Shown: piece after piece, positions 16,388-25,900 of the stretch
How positions within the stretch are numbered: position 1 is the first letter of the stretch
How the letters are laid out: each line of letters begins with the position of its first letter
Origin: CAYRVX01 sp964427875
GTDB taxonomy: Bacteria; Planctomycetota; Phycisphaerae; SM23-33
Assembly (NCBI GenBank): GCA_964427875.1
Contig: CAYRVX010000024.1
Coordinates: 6,041 to 70,040 of the forward strand
Length of the DNA: 64,000 nt
Direction: 5' to 3'
Program-made: the position numbers and the translations under genes
The notes under the pieces: generated by a model
What the model saw: only the letters and a program-made list of their open reading frames with translations
What the model was told of the DNA's origin: nothing
Database searches by the model: none

Positions 16388-16909
16388 TTAGCCGCCGCCG
16401 GCACGGCGGCGCTCTTGGTTTCCGGTCTCCTCCCCGTTCCCCTTGCCTCCCCCCCTACCGCCCTTCTCTGCCGCTCTCTCCTGTTTCTTCCGTCTCTTGG
16501 CCTCCTTTCGGGCCGCCCTGGCGTAGGCCTTCTGGCGCGCACGCTTGTAGGCCTTCTTGCCCAGGACCTTCTTCGCGTACGCCTCGATGTCTTCCGGCGT
16601 CCGGAAATGGTCTTCGTAGCCGTAGTCCCCGCTCGTGAAGTCGCACGTGTCCATCGTGTACCGCCGGCAGATCAGCGGGCGGTCCTCGTAGAGCTTGCAG
16701 CGGCCGTCCTCGGCCAGCGCCTTGCACCGATTCGCGATGGAGATGTACCAGTCGCCCTCGTCGACGTGGACGGTGATGTCCTCGTGCAGCAGGAACCAGC
16801 GGATGTCGTCGAACTCCTCGAAGCTGTCCGGCTCGTCGATCTGGAAGCAGAAATACTGGCAGCACTTCCCGCCGCATTCCCTGCACATGGGATGTAGGTC
16901 CCTGTTCAT
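16388..16909 (-). CDS. YkgJ-type cysteine cluster protein
   Basis: 173 residues. MCRECGGKCCQYFCF near the N-terminus and later RCKLYEDRPLICRRY and DTC give the CxxCxxxCC plus distal Cys pattern of the Zn/Fe-chelating YkgJ family. The last 50 residues are a Lys/Arg/Gly-rich tail (KKAYKRARQKAYARAARKEA) that might bind nucleic acid. No signal peptide. It ends 25 bases before hisS and may be translated from the same message. The biochemical role of this family is not established. Confidence 0.82.
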   Translation of the reverse strand: MNRDLHPMCRECGGKCCQYFCFQIDEPDSFEEFDDIRWFLLHEDITVHVDEGDWYISIANRCKALAEDGRCKLYEDRPLICRRYTMDTCDFTSGDYGYEDHFRTPEDIEAYAKKVLGKKAYKRARQKAYARAARKEAKRRKKQERAAEKGGRGGGKGNGEETGNQERRRAGGG

Positions 16910-17008
16910 GTCCGCGCTCCGGGCGCTCAGTCGCGCCGTGCAAAGGTCGGATTATAGAGCAAGCCCCTCCGCAATCCAAGCGCCCGGCAACGCGGGCCTC
17001 CCGCGCTG

Positions 17009-18007
17009 CTACTTCTTGGCGGCCTGGACCACGGAGTTCATGTGCTCGTCATGGCGCAGGAGCACCGGGTCGGCAAAGCCGGCGGCGGTCAGGTCCTCGG
17101 CGAACTCGGGGAACGTGAAGGTCCCCCCGCCGGGCGTGTTCACGAGCATGTTGACGGCGAACATCGCCCCGTCGGGCGGGCGGGTCCGCGACTCGTCCAT
17201 GACCACGTCGCGCACGAGGACCCGCCCGCCGGGCTCCAATGCGGCGTGGACCTTGGCGAACAGGTCGCGGTTCTGCGGCCGGGAGCCCTGGTGCGCGATC
17301 GCGCTGAGCAGCGCCAGGTCGGCCCCGCCCGGCAGCGCCTCGTCGGCGTAGAAGTCCCCCGCCACGAGGTTCACGCGGTCGAGCAGGCCGGCGGCGGCGA
17401 GGTGCTTCTCGGCGATCGGCATCGTGCTCGGCAGGTCGTACAGCGTTGCAGTGGCCTCGGGCGCCGCCCGGAGAAAGGCGATCGTCCATGTCGCCGGGCC
17501 CCCACCGACGTCCAGCAGGTGCGTGAATCGCGGCGGGCCGAGGGCCTCCACCAGCATGGGCGCCGCCTGGCGGCAGGCCACCTCCATCGCCTCGATGAAC
17601 GAGGCGCGGTCCGCCTCGGCGCCGCGGGCGCTCGGGCCGCGCTCGGCCGGCCGGCCCGTGCGAACCACGCTGGCCAACTGCGCCCAACTGCGCAGGCAGT
17701 TCGCCCGATGGCGCACCATGGCCAGTACGCTGTCCGAGCCGCTCTCCGTGAGCGCCTCGGCCAGGCCCGGGGCGAGGGCGTATTCCTCCCGCCGCTTGAT
17801 CAGGAGCTCCCCCGCCGCAAGGGCGTCCAGCAGCACCATCGTCGCGCGAAGGTCCGTCCGCAACTCTTCGCAGAGCTGCTGTGCGGTCGTGGGCCCGTCC
17901 GCCAGTGCTCCGAAGACGTCCAGTTCCGCTGCGGCCATCAGCACGCAGGCCCCCTGGAACTGGCCGGATGTCGCCAGCAGCTCCTCGCCGGTCCAATGTC
18001 TGGTCAT
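17009..18007 (-). CDS. O-methyltransferase family 2 protein (acetylserotonin-OMT-like)
   Basis: 332 residues from the ATG at 18005-18007 with GGAG before it. A winged-helix dimerisation domain fills residues 1-100 (MAAAELDVFGALADGPTTAQ), then the SAM-binding domain begins with LLDVGGGPATWTIAFLRAAP and continues with ATLYDLPSTMPIAEKHLAAA. DVVMDESRTRPP and the GGGTFTFPEF ending fit this group of small-molecule O- or C-methyltransferases. The substrate cannot be read from the sequence. It lies downstream of a large exported glycosidase-like gene. Confidence 0.85.
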   Translation of the reverse strand: MTRHWTGEELLATSGQFQGACVLMAAAELDVFGALADGPTTAQQLCEELRTDLRATMVLLDALAAGELLIKRREEYALAPGLAEALTESGSDSVLAMVRHRANCLRSWAQLASVVRTGRPAERGPSARGAEADRASFIEAMEVACRQAAPMLVEALGPPRFTHLLDVGGGPATWTIAFLRAAPEATATLYDLPSTMPIAEKHLAAAGLLDRVNLVAGDFYADEALPGGADLALLSAIAHQGSRPQNRDLFAKVHAALEPGGRVLVRDVVMDESRTRPPDGAMFAVNMLVNTPGGGTFTFPEFAEDLTAAGFADPVLLRHDEHMNSVVQAAKK

Positions 18008-18076
18008 ATCTCCAATGTCTCCTGGCCCGTTCGTCGGGCCCGTGGCCCCGCCGCCGGGCTGGGGGGCGTCCACGCG

Positions 18077-20860
18077 TCACGGACGCACGTACGGGCCCGT
18101 CAGAATCGGTGTCACGTAGACAAGCGGCGCGTCGCCTTCGGCCCGCAAGCGCAGCGTACAGCCGCCGGCCTTGACCGCCGGCAGCGGCGGCTTCAGCCGG
18201 TACGTGTTCTTCACCTTGTTCGAGCGATCGAAGAGGATCGCCGTGCCGTCGGGGAGCACTTCCACCATGTCATCCGGCTCGAGCGCCACGGGCAGGCGAA
18301 GGGCACGGTCGTCAACGTTCAACACGCACTTGACCAGCCGGGCGGGCACTTCCCGCAGGGCCTCGATGCGCCCCACCTGAACCGTCACCGGCTTGGGCTT
18401 CGGCATGCCGGCCAGTTGCAGCCGGAGCTCGCGCACGTGGGCGAAGTCGAAGCTCGAAAGGTTGCCCTTGTGCCGGAACAGGTCGTGCTCGAACGCGGCG
18501 TCGAAATCAGCGTCGACGAGCCGGACGTTCCGCCAACCGGTGAAGTCGATTCGCACGAGGTAATCGCGAGCGCGGATCAGGCTCGCATCGACGAGCTGCA
18601 CGTCGAGCACCGCCCCGCTGCCGTCGCCTTTGACCCACAGGCCGAGGGAGCGGTGAGCAAGGAGGTCCAGCCGCCGGGCAAACTCGTGGCGGACCCACGC
18701 TCGGCTGCCGCGCGCCGCCGCGGCGGCTCGGCCGGTCAACTTCAGAGATGGCCGCCCGTCGCGCGCGGCTTCACGCGACAACGTGGCCGAGCAGCGGGCG
18801 CCGCCTCGGCCTTCGGCGTGCCAGGCGACGTTGCCGGCCGGATCGAACAGCACGACGTTGTCCTTGTCCCCGAAGCGTTTCAGGGCGGCCCTTGCCCGGA
18901 TGCGGACCCAGAGCGGCTGGTCGCCGAAGGGGTTGTCCCACCGCCAGGCCGCGCCGCCGGGAACGCCCGGTTCCACCAGCCGCGTCGGGCCGTACTGCAT
19001 CCTCCGAAACGACCAGCCGCCCTTCGGGTCGCTAAGCAGTCTGAACTCCCTGCGGGGCTCGCGCAGCTTCGCCAGAAGCCCCGCGGGCAGCCTCCCGCTG
19101 CGGCGGACGTCCTCGTAGCGGCGGATGATATCCAGGCATTCACCGGCCCGCCCGTTCTTGTCAAAGAAGAACGTGTGCATGTGCAGCGAGACGGGCGCAT
19201 CGTGGGCCAGGGCCTTGACGCAGAAGTACTCCCACTCGTCCGGCTGCGTCGCGGGATAGCTGGGGGCCCAGGAACGGAGGTTCAGCCAGCCCATCTCCGC
19301 GGCCGCGAGGTTGCGGTGGTAGATGGCGATGCGATCAGGGACCTTGTGCTCGTCGAGGTATCGCCTGGTGCGGACGTTCACGCCGTCGTTGGCGTTCCCC
19401 CGCATGTGCACGTGCCAGCCGAATCCCCGGTTGCCTCCCGACCCGGTGATCAGCACCTCTCGCCTGAGGCGCTTGGCGACCTCGCGATGGATCCAGTGGC
19501 TGTCATGCCAGTAGCGCCCCAGCCGTACGACGGCCTCGCCGCCGTCGAAGTAGATCATGTCCACGCCGCAGCGGTTGCAGACCTCGGCGATGCGAGCGCC
19601 GATCTCCGGCAGCAGGTCCGTCTTCGGGTCGGGCAGGAACATGTTGTACATCCGGTGCAGGTAGCGGACGCTCGCCCCGGCCTTGTGCGCGGCCGGCGTG
19701 GTCCCGTATCGGCCGCGCCGGCATCCGGTGAAGCTGAACGGCGCAGCCGTCGTGTAGCCCGCATAGCCGACGATCTCATCGTCGATCCACAGGTCGCAGC
19801 CGCGCGTGCCGTAGCTGTCCACCGTGGTCATGCCGGCCGGCGAGGAGTCCACCGGGACCTCCCTCGCGCCGGCGTCGATGTCGCTTGCCAGGGTGAAAGT
19901 CCCGGCGACCGCCAGGCGCCGATCGGGCACGGGGCGAAGGTAGGCATCGTTGGACGAGATGCAGGCCGACAGCAGGTGGATGCCGAACTTCAGTCCCGCG
20001 GCGTGAAGCTTGTCCGAGACGCGCTTCAGGCCCGCCAGACCGTGCGGGTAGTTCCGCTTGTTCGGAACGTAGTGTCCGCAACCGGTGGACCACACGCCGC
20101 TGAACGTCAACACGTAGCCGAACCCGCCGCGCCGGGCGAACTCGATGACGCGGTCGGCGTTGGACTCGGTCAGATCGGTGAAGAGGTACGGTCGGCGCAG
20201 CTCGTCCGAGACGCGAAACCACTTGCCCCCGAGCGTCAGGTGCGGCAGGCGGTACTTCAGCTCCAGCCGCTCGATGGCCGCCAACGTGCCCTCCTTCGGG
20301 GTCACGAGGACCGCCAGGCGGACGTTGTCGAAGCCGGTGACGTCCACCGCCTCCGCCCGGAAGACGATCCCGTTGGAGGGAAACCCTGACGTTCGAACGT
20401 ACGGGCTGAGTGCGGCGAACAGGACGTGCCGGTTGCCCGCCTCGCCCATCGGCCAGAAGCTCCCCAGCGTATCGAGAGGGACCTTCAGGCGCGTCTGGGC
20501 AAACACAATGCGATCGACTCCCTTCGGCACCTGGCCGACGAACTCCAGCAGCAGGTGGTCCGGCTCCGCCTTCGCGCGCAGCGTGACGTGATCGCGACGG
20601 GCAGCGAAGCCGATCCGCCACGTACCCTCCGACGCCGCGATGGAGTTGGCCGCGTGCCAGCCATCTTCGTCATGCAGCGAGGCGACCGGCAGCGGCCCGG
20701 CGGCCAGGTCCGCGCCGGTAGCCTTGATGACGAACGACTGCCGCGCGGCGCCCGCATCGATGGTCCAGCGAACGTGATCGTTCTCCAGCGTGACGGCCTC
20801 CGGCCGGGCTGTCCCCGCCGCCGCCAGGGCCGCCACGGCCAGTCCCTGCAAAGCTCCCAT
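18077..20860 (-). CDS. Large exported glycoside-hydrolase-like protein
   Basis: 927 residues from the ATG at 20858-20860, with AGAGGT before it. Residues 1-20 are a signal peptide. The N-terminal 260 residues look like a beta-sandwich; the middle (about 270-540) reads like a TIM barrel with GYVLTFSGVW, HAAGLKFGIHL, CGVDMIYFDGGEAVVRLG and an HVHMRGNANDG segment, which resembles the GH-D clan (alpha-galactosidase-like), where the DGG/D residues would be catalytic. A galactose-binding-like beta domain occupies the C-terminal third. I infer a periplasmic or extracellular glycosidase; the family is not certain. Confidence 0.6.
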   Translation of the reverse strand: MGALQGLAVAALAAAGTARPEAVTLENDHVRWTIDAGAARQSFVIKATGADLAAGPLPVASLHDEDGWHAANSIAASEGTWRIGFAARRDHVTLRAKAEPDHLLLEFVGQVPKGVDRIVFAQTRLKVPLDTLGSFWPMGEAGNRHVLFAALSPYVRTSGFPSNGIVFRAEAVDVTGFDNVRLAVLVTPKEGTLAAIERLELKYRLPHLTLGGKWFRVSDELRRPYLFTDLTESNADRVIEFARRGGFGYVLTFSGVWSTGCGHYVPNKRNYPHGLAGLKRVSDKLHAAGLKFGIHLLSACISSNDAYLRPVPDRRLAVAGTFTLASDIDAGAREVPVDSSPAGMTTVDSYGTRGCDLWIDDEIVGYAGYTTAAPFSFTGCRRGRYGTTPAAHKAGASVRYLHRMYNMFLPDPKTDLLPEIGARIAEVCNRCGVDMIYFDGGEAVVRLGRYWHDSHWIHREVAKRLRREVLITGSGGNRGFGWHVHMRGNANDGVNVRTRRYLDEHKVPDRIAIYHRNLAAAEMGWLNLRSWAPSYPATQPDEWEYFCVKALAHDAPVSLHMHTFFFDKNGRAGECLDIIRRYEDVRRSGRLPAGLLAKLREPRREFRLLSDPKGGWSFRRMQYGPTRLVEPGVPGGAAWRWDNPFGDQPLWVRIRARAALKRFGDKDNVVLFDPAGNVAWHAEGRGGARCSATLSREAARDGRPSLKLTGRAAAAARGSRAWVRHEFARRLDLLAHRSLGLWVKGDGSGAVLDVQLVDASLIRARDYLVRIDFTGWRNVRLVDADFDAAFEHDLFRHKGNLSSFDFAHVRELRLQLAGMPKPKPVTVQVGRIEALREVPARLVKCVLNVDDRALRLPVALEPDDMVEVLPDGTAILFDRSNKVKNTYRLKPPLPAVKAGGCTLRLRAEGDAPLVYVTPILTGPYVRP

Positions 20861-20905
20861 GAGCCTACCTCTCGGTTCGATGGCCTGACCGGATCGGGAC
20901 CATAC

Positions 20906-20934
20906 CTCATACGCTGTTGGCGGGGGCAGTGCAA
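20906..20934 (-). promoter_or_regulatory. Promoter for the glycosidase-like gene
   Basis: Minus strand: TTGCAC (20929-20934), 17-base spacer, TATGAG (20906-20911), about 50 bases before the start at 20860. It stands back to back with the cimA leader promoter. Confidence 0.45.
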
Positions 20935-20998
20935 GTGCCGGCGGGGCCGGCTCCCCCACCGCCAAGCCCCCCCTCCGTCCGCCGCGGGAGATTCTTCA

Positions 20999-21026
20999 TT
21001 GACTCCCCCCGCCCTGCCGATATAAT
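20999..21026 (+). promoter_or_regulatory. Near-consensus promoter of the cimA leader
   Basis: TTGACT (20999-21004), 16-base spacer, perfect TATAAT (21021-21026). The transcript should begin near 21033, leaving about 36 bases before the leader peptide start at 21069. A strong promoter followed by a regulated terminator is what attenuation control requires. Confidence 0.75.
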
Positions 21027-21068
21027 GCCACGTAGACGAGCCCGAACGGGCACGCGGCAGGAGAGCCC

Positions 21069-21173
21069 ATGCAAACGTCTCAGGACATCCTGTTCGACTC
21101 GACCGCCCCGGCGGGCGGAGCGGTCGGCGTTTGCGTAGGCATCATTGTCGTAGTATCCTGCTGCGTGCCTTAG
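21069..21173 (+). CDS. Val/Ile-rich leader peptide (attenuation control of citramalate synthase)
   Basis: 34 codons, ATG to TAG, with AGGAG five bases before the start. The second half reads GAVGVCVGIIVVVSCCVP, so codons 19-33 include seven valine and two isoleucine codons, plus three cysteines. Such runs of regulatory codons are the mark of leader peptides of branched-chain amino acid operons. The stop codon sits directly before alternative RNA stems and an intrinsic terminator, and the next gene makes a precursor of isoleucine. I infer that ribosomes stall on these codons when charged tRNA-Val or tRNA-Ile is short. The peptide itself probably has no function. Confidence 0.8.
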   Translation: MQTSQDILFDSTAPAGGAVGVCVGIIVVVSCCVP

Positions 21174-21246
21174 GGCGAACCGGTCGAGTCCCCAGAAGAC
21201 AGCCGAGGCCCTGAGGCGATGAGAGCTTCAGGGCCTCTTTCCTTTT
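21096..21246 (+). promoter_or_regulatory. Transcription attenuator with alternative stems (terminator 21205-21246)
   Basis: Four segments can be paired. 1:2 is a perfect 10-bp helix, GACTCGACCG (21096-21105) with CGGTCGAGTC (21181-21190), enclosing the Val/Ile codons. 3:4 is a 10-bp terminator stem, GAGGCCCTGA (21205-21214) with TCAGGGCCTC (21228-21237), followed by TTTCCTTTT. The antiterminator candidate pairs TTAGGGC (21170-21176, covering the leader stop codon) with GCCCTGA (21208-21214), seven pairs with one G-U. A ribosome reaching the stop covers 21170-21176 and lets the terminator form; a ribosome stalled on the Ile/Val codons leaves it free. Confidence 0.72.
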
Positions 21247-21259
21247 CACGGTGATGACC

Positions 21260-22870
21260 ATGAGCGACGCAACGCCACAGTCGAGAATCGAAGTCTACGA
21301 CACGACGCTTCGCGACGGCACGCAGGCGCTGGGGGTGAGCCTGTCGGTCCAGGACAAGCTCCTGATCGCCCACGCGATGGACGATCTGGGCGTGGACTAC
21401 ATCGAGGGCGGCTACCCGCTGAGCAACCCGAAAGACGAGGCGTTCTTCCAGGAAGCGCGGAAGGCGGACTTCAGCAGCGCGAAGGTCGCCGCGTTCGGCA
21501 TGACGCGCCGCAAGGGCGTCCAGGCCGACGACGACCCGGGCATGCAGGCCCTGCTTCGCAGCGAGTGCCCGACGCTGACGGTCGTCGGCAAGACGTGGGA
21601 CCTGCACGTCCGCGACGTGCTGCGGGTCAGCGGCGAGGAGAACCTCGCCATGATCGCCGAGTCGATTGCGCTGCTCGTGTCCCGCGGGCGCGAGGTGATC
21701 TACGACGCCGAGCACTTCTTCGACGGCTGGCGCGCCGACCGCGCCTACGCGCTGGCGACGCTCCGAGCGGCCGGCCAGGCCGGGGCGAGAACGCTGGTCC
21801 TCTGCGACACCAACGGCGGATCGCTGCCGGAGCGGATCGGCGAGTGCATCGACGCGGTTCGCGAAGCGATGCCCGAAGCGCACCTGGGCATCCATTGCCA
21901 CAACGATTGCGGTCTGGCCGTCGCCAACACGCTTGCCGCCGTCCTCCACGGCGCCACGCACGTCCAGGGCACGATGAACGGCATCGGCGAGCGCTGCGGC
22001 AACGCGGACCTCTCGGCGGTGATCGGCAACCTGGCGGCGAAGTACCGCCGGGCGTGTCTCCAGCCCGGCACGCTGATCAAGCTGACGGAGGTCAGCCGGT
22101 TCATCTACGAGGTGGCCAATCTGAATCTCCAGGAGAATCAGCCCTTCGTCGGCGCCGGGGCGTTCGCCCACAAGGGAGGCATGCACGTGCACGCCGTGCG
22201 GCGGAACGTCCGGAGCTACGAGCACATCGACCCGGCGGCGGTGGGCAACGCCAGGCGGGTGCTGGTCAGCGAGCTGTCGGGCGTCAGCAACATCGCCGCG
22301 ACGGCCCCGGCCAAGTTCGGCATCGCCGACGACAAGGACGCCCAGCGGAAGGTCCTCGAGCGCCTCATGGAGCTGGAAAGCGAGGGCTACCAGTTCGAGG
22401 CCGCCGAGGCGAGCTTCGAGGTGCTCATCCGACGCACGCTGGGCGGGGCGTGGTACCGAAGGCTCTGGGAGCTCGACCACTACCGAACGGTCATCTTCAA
22501 GCGCGGTGAGACGGACACCGACACCGAGGCCATCGTGAAGCTCAAGATCGACGGTGAGGTGAAGCACACGGTGGCCGAGGGCGACGGCCCGGTGGACTCG
22601 CTGTACACGGCCCTGCGGACGGCCCTGCGGAGAAGCTACCCGGCCGTGGACGAACTGCACCTGGTGGACTACAAGGTCCGCGTGGTGAACACGGCCGCCG
22701 AGACGGCCGCGAAGGTGCGCGTCGTGATCGACTGGCACGACTCGGCCACGGCGGGCTACTTCGGGTCGGTGGGCGTCAGCGAGAACATCATCGAGGCGTC
22801 GTGGCTGGCCGTGGTGGACGCCATCGAGTTCACGGTCCTGAACTCGATGGACAGGCGGGAAGGCGACTGA
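21260..22870 (+). CDS. cimA: Citramalate synthase
   Basis: About 536 residues. I chose the ATG at 21260 (GGTGA five bases before); ATG 21254 or GTG 21251 are possible. VYDTTLRDGTQALGVSLSVQ is the HMGL-like active-site start, and GIHCHNDCGLAVANTLAAV with QGTMNGIGERCGNADLSAVI supplies the metal-binding His-x-His and the conserved Asn/Cys segment; the C-terminal 150 residues form a LeuA-type allosteric domain. The arrangement of the N-domain and the EHFFDGW segment match citramalate synthase (acetyl-CoA plus pyruvate to citramalate), the threonine-independent route to isoleucine, rather than 2-isopropylmalate synthase. Expression appears controlled by the upstream Val/Ile attenuator. Confidence 0.88.
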   Translation: MSDATPQSRIEVYDTTLRDGTQALGVSLSVQDKLLIAHAMDDLGVDYIEGGYPLSNPKDEAFFQEARKADFSSAKVAAFGMTRRKGVQADDDPGMQALLRSECPTLTVVGKTWDLHVRDVLRVSGEENLAMIAESIALLVSRGREVIYDAEHFFDGWRADRAYALATLRAAGQAGARTLVLCDTNGGSLPERIGECIDAVREAMPEAHLGIHCHNDCGLAVANTLAAVLHGATHVQGTMNGIGERCGNADLSAVIGNLAAKYRRACLQPGTLIKLTEVSRFIYEVANLNLQENQPFVGAGAFAHKGGMHVHAVRRNVRSYEHIDPAAVGNARRVLVSELSGVSNIAATAPAKFGIADDKDAQRKVLERLMELESEGYQFEAAEASFEVLIRRTLGGAWYRRLWELDHYRTVIFKRGETDTDTEAIVKLKIDGEVKHTVAEGDGPVDSLYTALRTALRRSYPAVDELHLVDYKVRVVNTAAETAAKVRVVIDWHDSATAGYFGSVGVSENIIEASWLAVVDAIEFTVLNSMDRREGD

Positions 22871-22913
22871 CTCCTTTCCGCCGGCGATCGTGACAGAAGA
22901 GGTTTTGAGTCCA

Positions 22914-25900
22914 ATGGCTGCCGAACTTGCGAAAGTCTATGATCCCAAGAGCGTCGAGACGGCGGTGTACGAGAAGTGGCTCGCCGCCGGGGCGTTTAAC
23001 GCCGAGGCGAAGGACAGGCGAGCGAAGTATTGCATCGTGATCCCCCCGCCGAACGTTACCGACGTCCTGCACCTCGGCCACGCGCTGAACAACACGCTCC
23101 AGGACGTCCTCATCCGCTTCCGGCGGATGCAGCAGCACAACACGCTCTGGATGCCGGGGACCGACCACGCGGGCATCGCCACGCAGACCGTCGTGGAAAA
23201 GCGGATCCTGGACGAAGAGGGCATCAAGCGCACCGACTTCGGGCGCCGGGAGTTCGTCGCCCGCGTCCAGGCGTGGAAGGACGAGTACGAGGCCCGCATC
23301 CTCAACCAGCTCAAGCTGATGGGCTGCTCGTGCGACTGGCGACGCACGCGCTTCACGATGGACGACGTCTGCGCCCGGGCCGTCCGCAGCGCGTTCTACA
23401 AGCTCTTCTGCGACGAGTTGATCTATCGCGGCAAGCGCCTCGTCAACTGGGACCCCGCCACGCAGACCGTCCTCGCCGACGACGAGGTCGAGTACGAGAC
23501 TATCGACGGGCACTTCTGGGACCTCCGCTACCCGCTCGTCGAGCCGGTGGAACTCCCTGGTGGCGCCGCCCGTGGCACGGGCGTCCCGCCCGTGGGTCAC
23601 ACGGCCGTCCCGGCCGTGGAAGCCGTGGAGATCCTGAAGCGCCAAGGAGCCTATCTGCCGCACTGGACGCAGGAGGGGGCTACCTATGCCGTGACATTTC
23701 GTCTGGCCGACTCGCTTCCCCAGAAGATCCTGGACAACTGGCGGCGCGAGCGAGAGGAGATCCTTCAGAGGATTCGCCACCAGGGACGCCAGCCTTCCCG
23801 ACAGGAAGAACGCGACCTCGCCCGGCTGTACTCACAGCGGGTCGATTCCTATCTGGATGCCGGGCACGGCTCCTGTTATCTCGGCGATGACAGGCTGGCC
23901 GAGTCCGTCATCACCGCCCTTAAGCATTCCGACGGGGAAAGGTATGAGCTCATCGCCTGGTGCGCAATGCCGAACCACGTCCACGTCATCGTCCGCCCCC
24001 TGGCTCAGCATGAACTGCCCGACATCCTTCATTCCTGGAAATCCTTCACGTCCAAGGAGGCCAATCGCATCCTCGGTCGCAAGGGCGAATTCTGGCAGGG
24101 CGAGTACTACGACCACCTCATTCGCGACGAGGAGGACTTCATTCACCAGATGAGCTACCTCCTCGACAATCCGGGCAAGGCCGGCCTCCAGAACTGGCGC
24201 TGGTGTGGCTGCAAAGGGGGGCGACGGCCTGCCAGAGATGTCGGGGGAACGCATGGGCAAGATGCCCATGCAACGCACGGGCAAGATGCCCGTGGCACGC
24301 TGATCACACACGTCACCGTCGCCACGACGCGGCCGGAGACAATGCTGGGCGACACGGCCGTGGCCATGAACCCGCGAGATCCGAGGGCAGACGCGCTGAT
24401 CGGCAAGATGGTCCGCCTGCCGATCGTCGGTCGGGAGATCCCCATCATCGCCGACGACCACGTCGTCCTGCCGGATCCCGAAAGCGAGGACGAGATGGCG
24501 AGGTTCTCGACGGGCTTCCTGAAGGTCACGCCCGCGCACGACCCCGACGACTACGCCATTGGCGAGCGGCACGGATTGCCCATCGTCAACGTCATGGCCC
24601 CCGACGGCACCATCTCGGATGAGTATGGCTGGGAGGACGCGACCGAGCCGGAGGCGCAGAATCTGCTCGGGATGGACCGCTTCGAGGCCCGCCAGGCCAT
24701 CGTCGAGTGGTTCCGAGCGAACAACCTGCTCGGCGAGGTCCGGCCGTACAGCCACCCTGTCGGCCACAGCTACCGCTCGCACGTGCCGATCGAGCCGTAC
24801 CTGTCCGACCAGTGGTTCATCGCGGTCAAGAAGCAGGTCCCCTCCCTGCCGGACGAGGGGCTGATCGACGGTACGGACATCCCCGCAAACTCGCTGGCGG
24901 GCCTGGCGCTCAAGCCCCTGCTGGACGGCCGGCTCACGTTCACGCCCGAGCGCTACGCCGGCACGTACCGCGCCTGGCTGGAGGGCCTGCGCGACTGGCC
25001 GATCAGCCGCCAACTCTGGTGGGGCCACCAGATCCCGATATGGCGGGGGCCTGCCCCGAAGCTAATGGCACTCGACCCGGAGCTGTCGCCCGACACAAAA
25101 CGATTCTTCCTTCCGGTGACGATAGACGGCGTGAAGTGCATGGCAGGGACCAGATTGGAGGACGGAACTCGATACGCATACATATCCGTTCCGGAAGGAC
25201 ATCCCCAGACCGAGCAGCAACTGGAGCGCAGCGGATTCCAGCGAGACGACGACGTCCTCGACACGTGGTTCAGCTCCGCGCTGTGGCCGTTCTCGACGCT
25301 CGGCTGGCCCGAGGAGACGGCCGAACTGAAGACGTTCTATCCCGGCGACGTGCTTTGCACGGCCCGAGAGATCATCACGCTGTGGGTCTCGCGGATGGTC
25401 ATGATGGGCCAGTACTGCCTGGGCGACATCCCGTTTGCCGACGTGTTCATCCACGCGATGATCCAGGACGGCGAGGGGCGGAAGATGTCCAAGAGCCTGG
25501 GCAACGGGATCGACCCGCTGGTGGTGATCGACTCGCACGGCGCCGACGCGATGCGCTTCACCGTGGTCAGCATGACCACGCAGACGCAGGACGTCCGCAT
25601 GCCGCTGAAGGAGATCGAGCTGCCCGACGGGCGAAAGGTCAACAGCTCCGAGAAGTTCGACATCGGGCGGAACTTCTGCAACAAGCTGTGGAACGCCTCC
25701 CGCTTCGCCCTGATGAACCTCTCGGGCGCCCCGCCGTGGGCGACCATCCGCCCGAAGGAGAACCTCGCCGACGCGTGGGTCCTCAGCCGCCTGAACGCGA
25801 CGATCCGCGACGTGACGGGCGCCGTCGAGGCCTTCCGCTTCAACGAGCTGACCGACACGCTCTATCACTTCATGTGGGACGACCTGTGCGACTGGTACCT

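Larger units (their letters stand above)
23568..24299 (+). mobile_element. REP-RAYT element inserted in valS
   Basis: Bounded by the 12-nt direct repeat GCCCGTGGCACG at 23568-23579 and 24288-24299, whose offset is exactly 720 bases (240 codons). Just inside lie two palindromes on the left (loops TCC) and two on the right (loops AGA, i.e. the reverse orientation), enclosing a transposase-like domain. The flanking valS sequence resumes in the same frame. The direct repeat overlaps the REP ends, so it could be a target duplication or part of the element. Confidence 0.8.

Noticed and set aside
17042..20389. A 1115-codon plus-strand open frame
   Set aside because: Antisense shadow of the O-methyltransferase and the glycosidase-like gene, whose minus-strand products have clear motifs and signal peptides.
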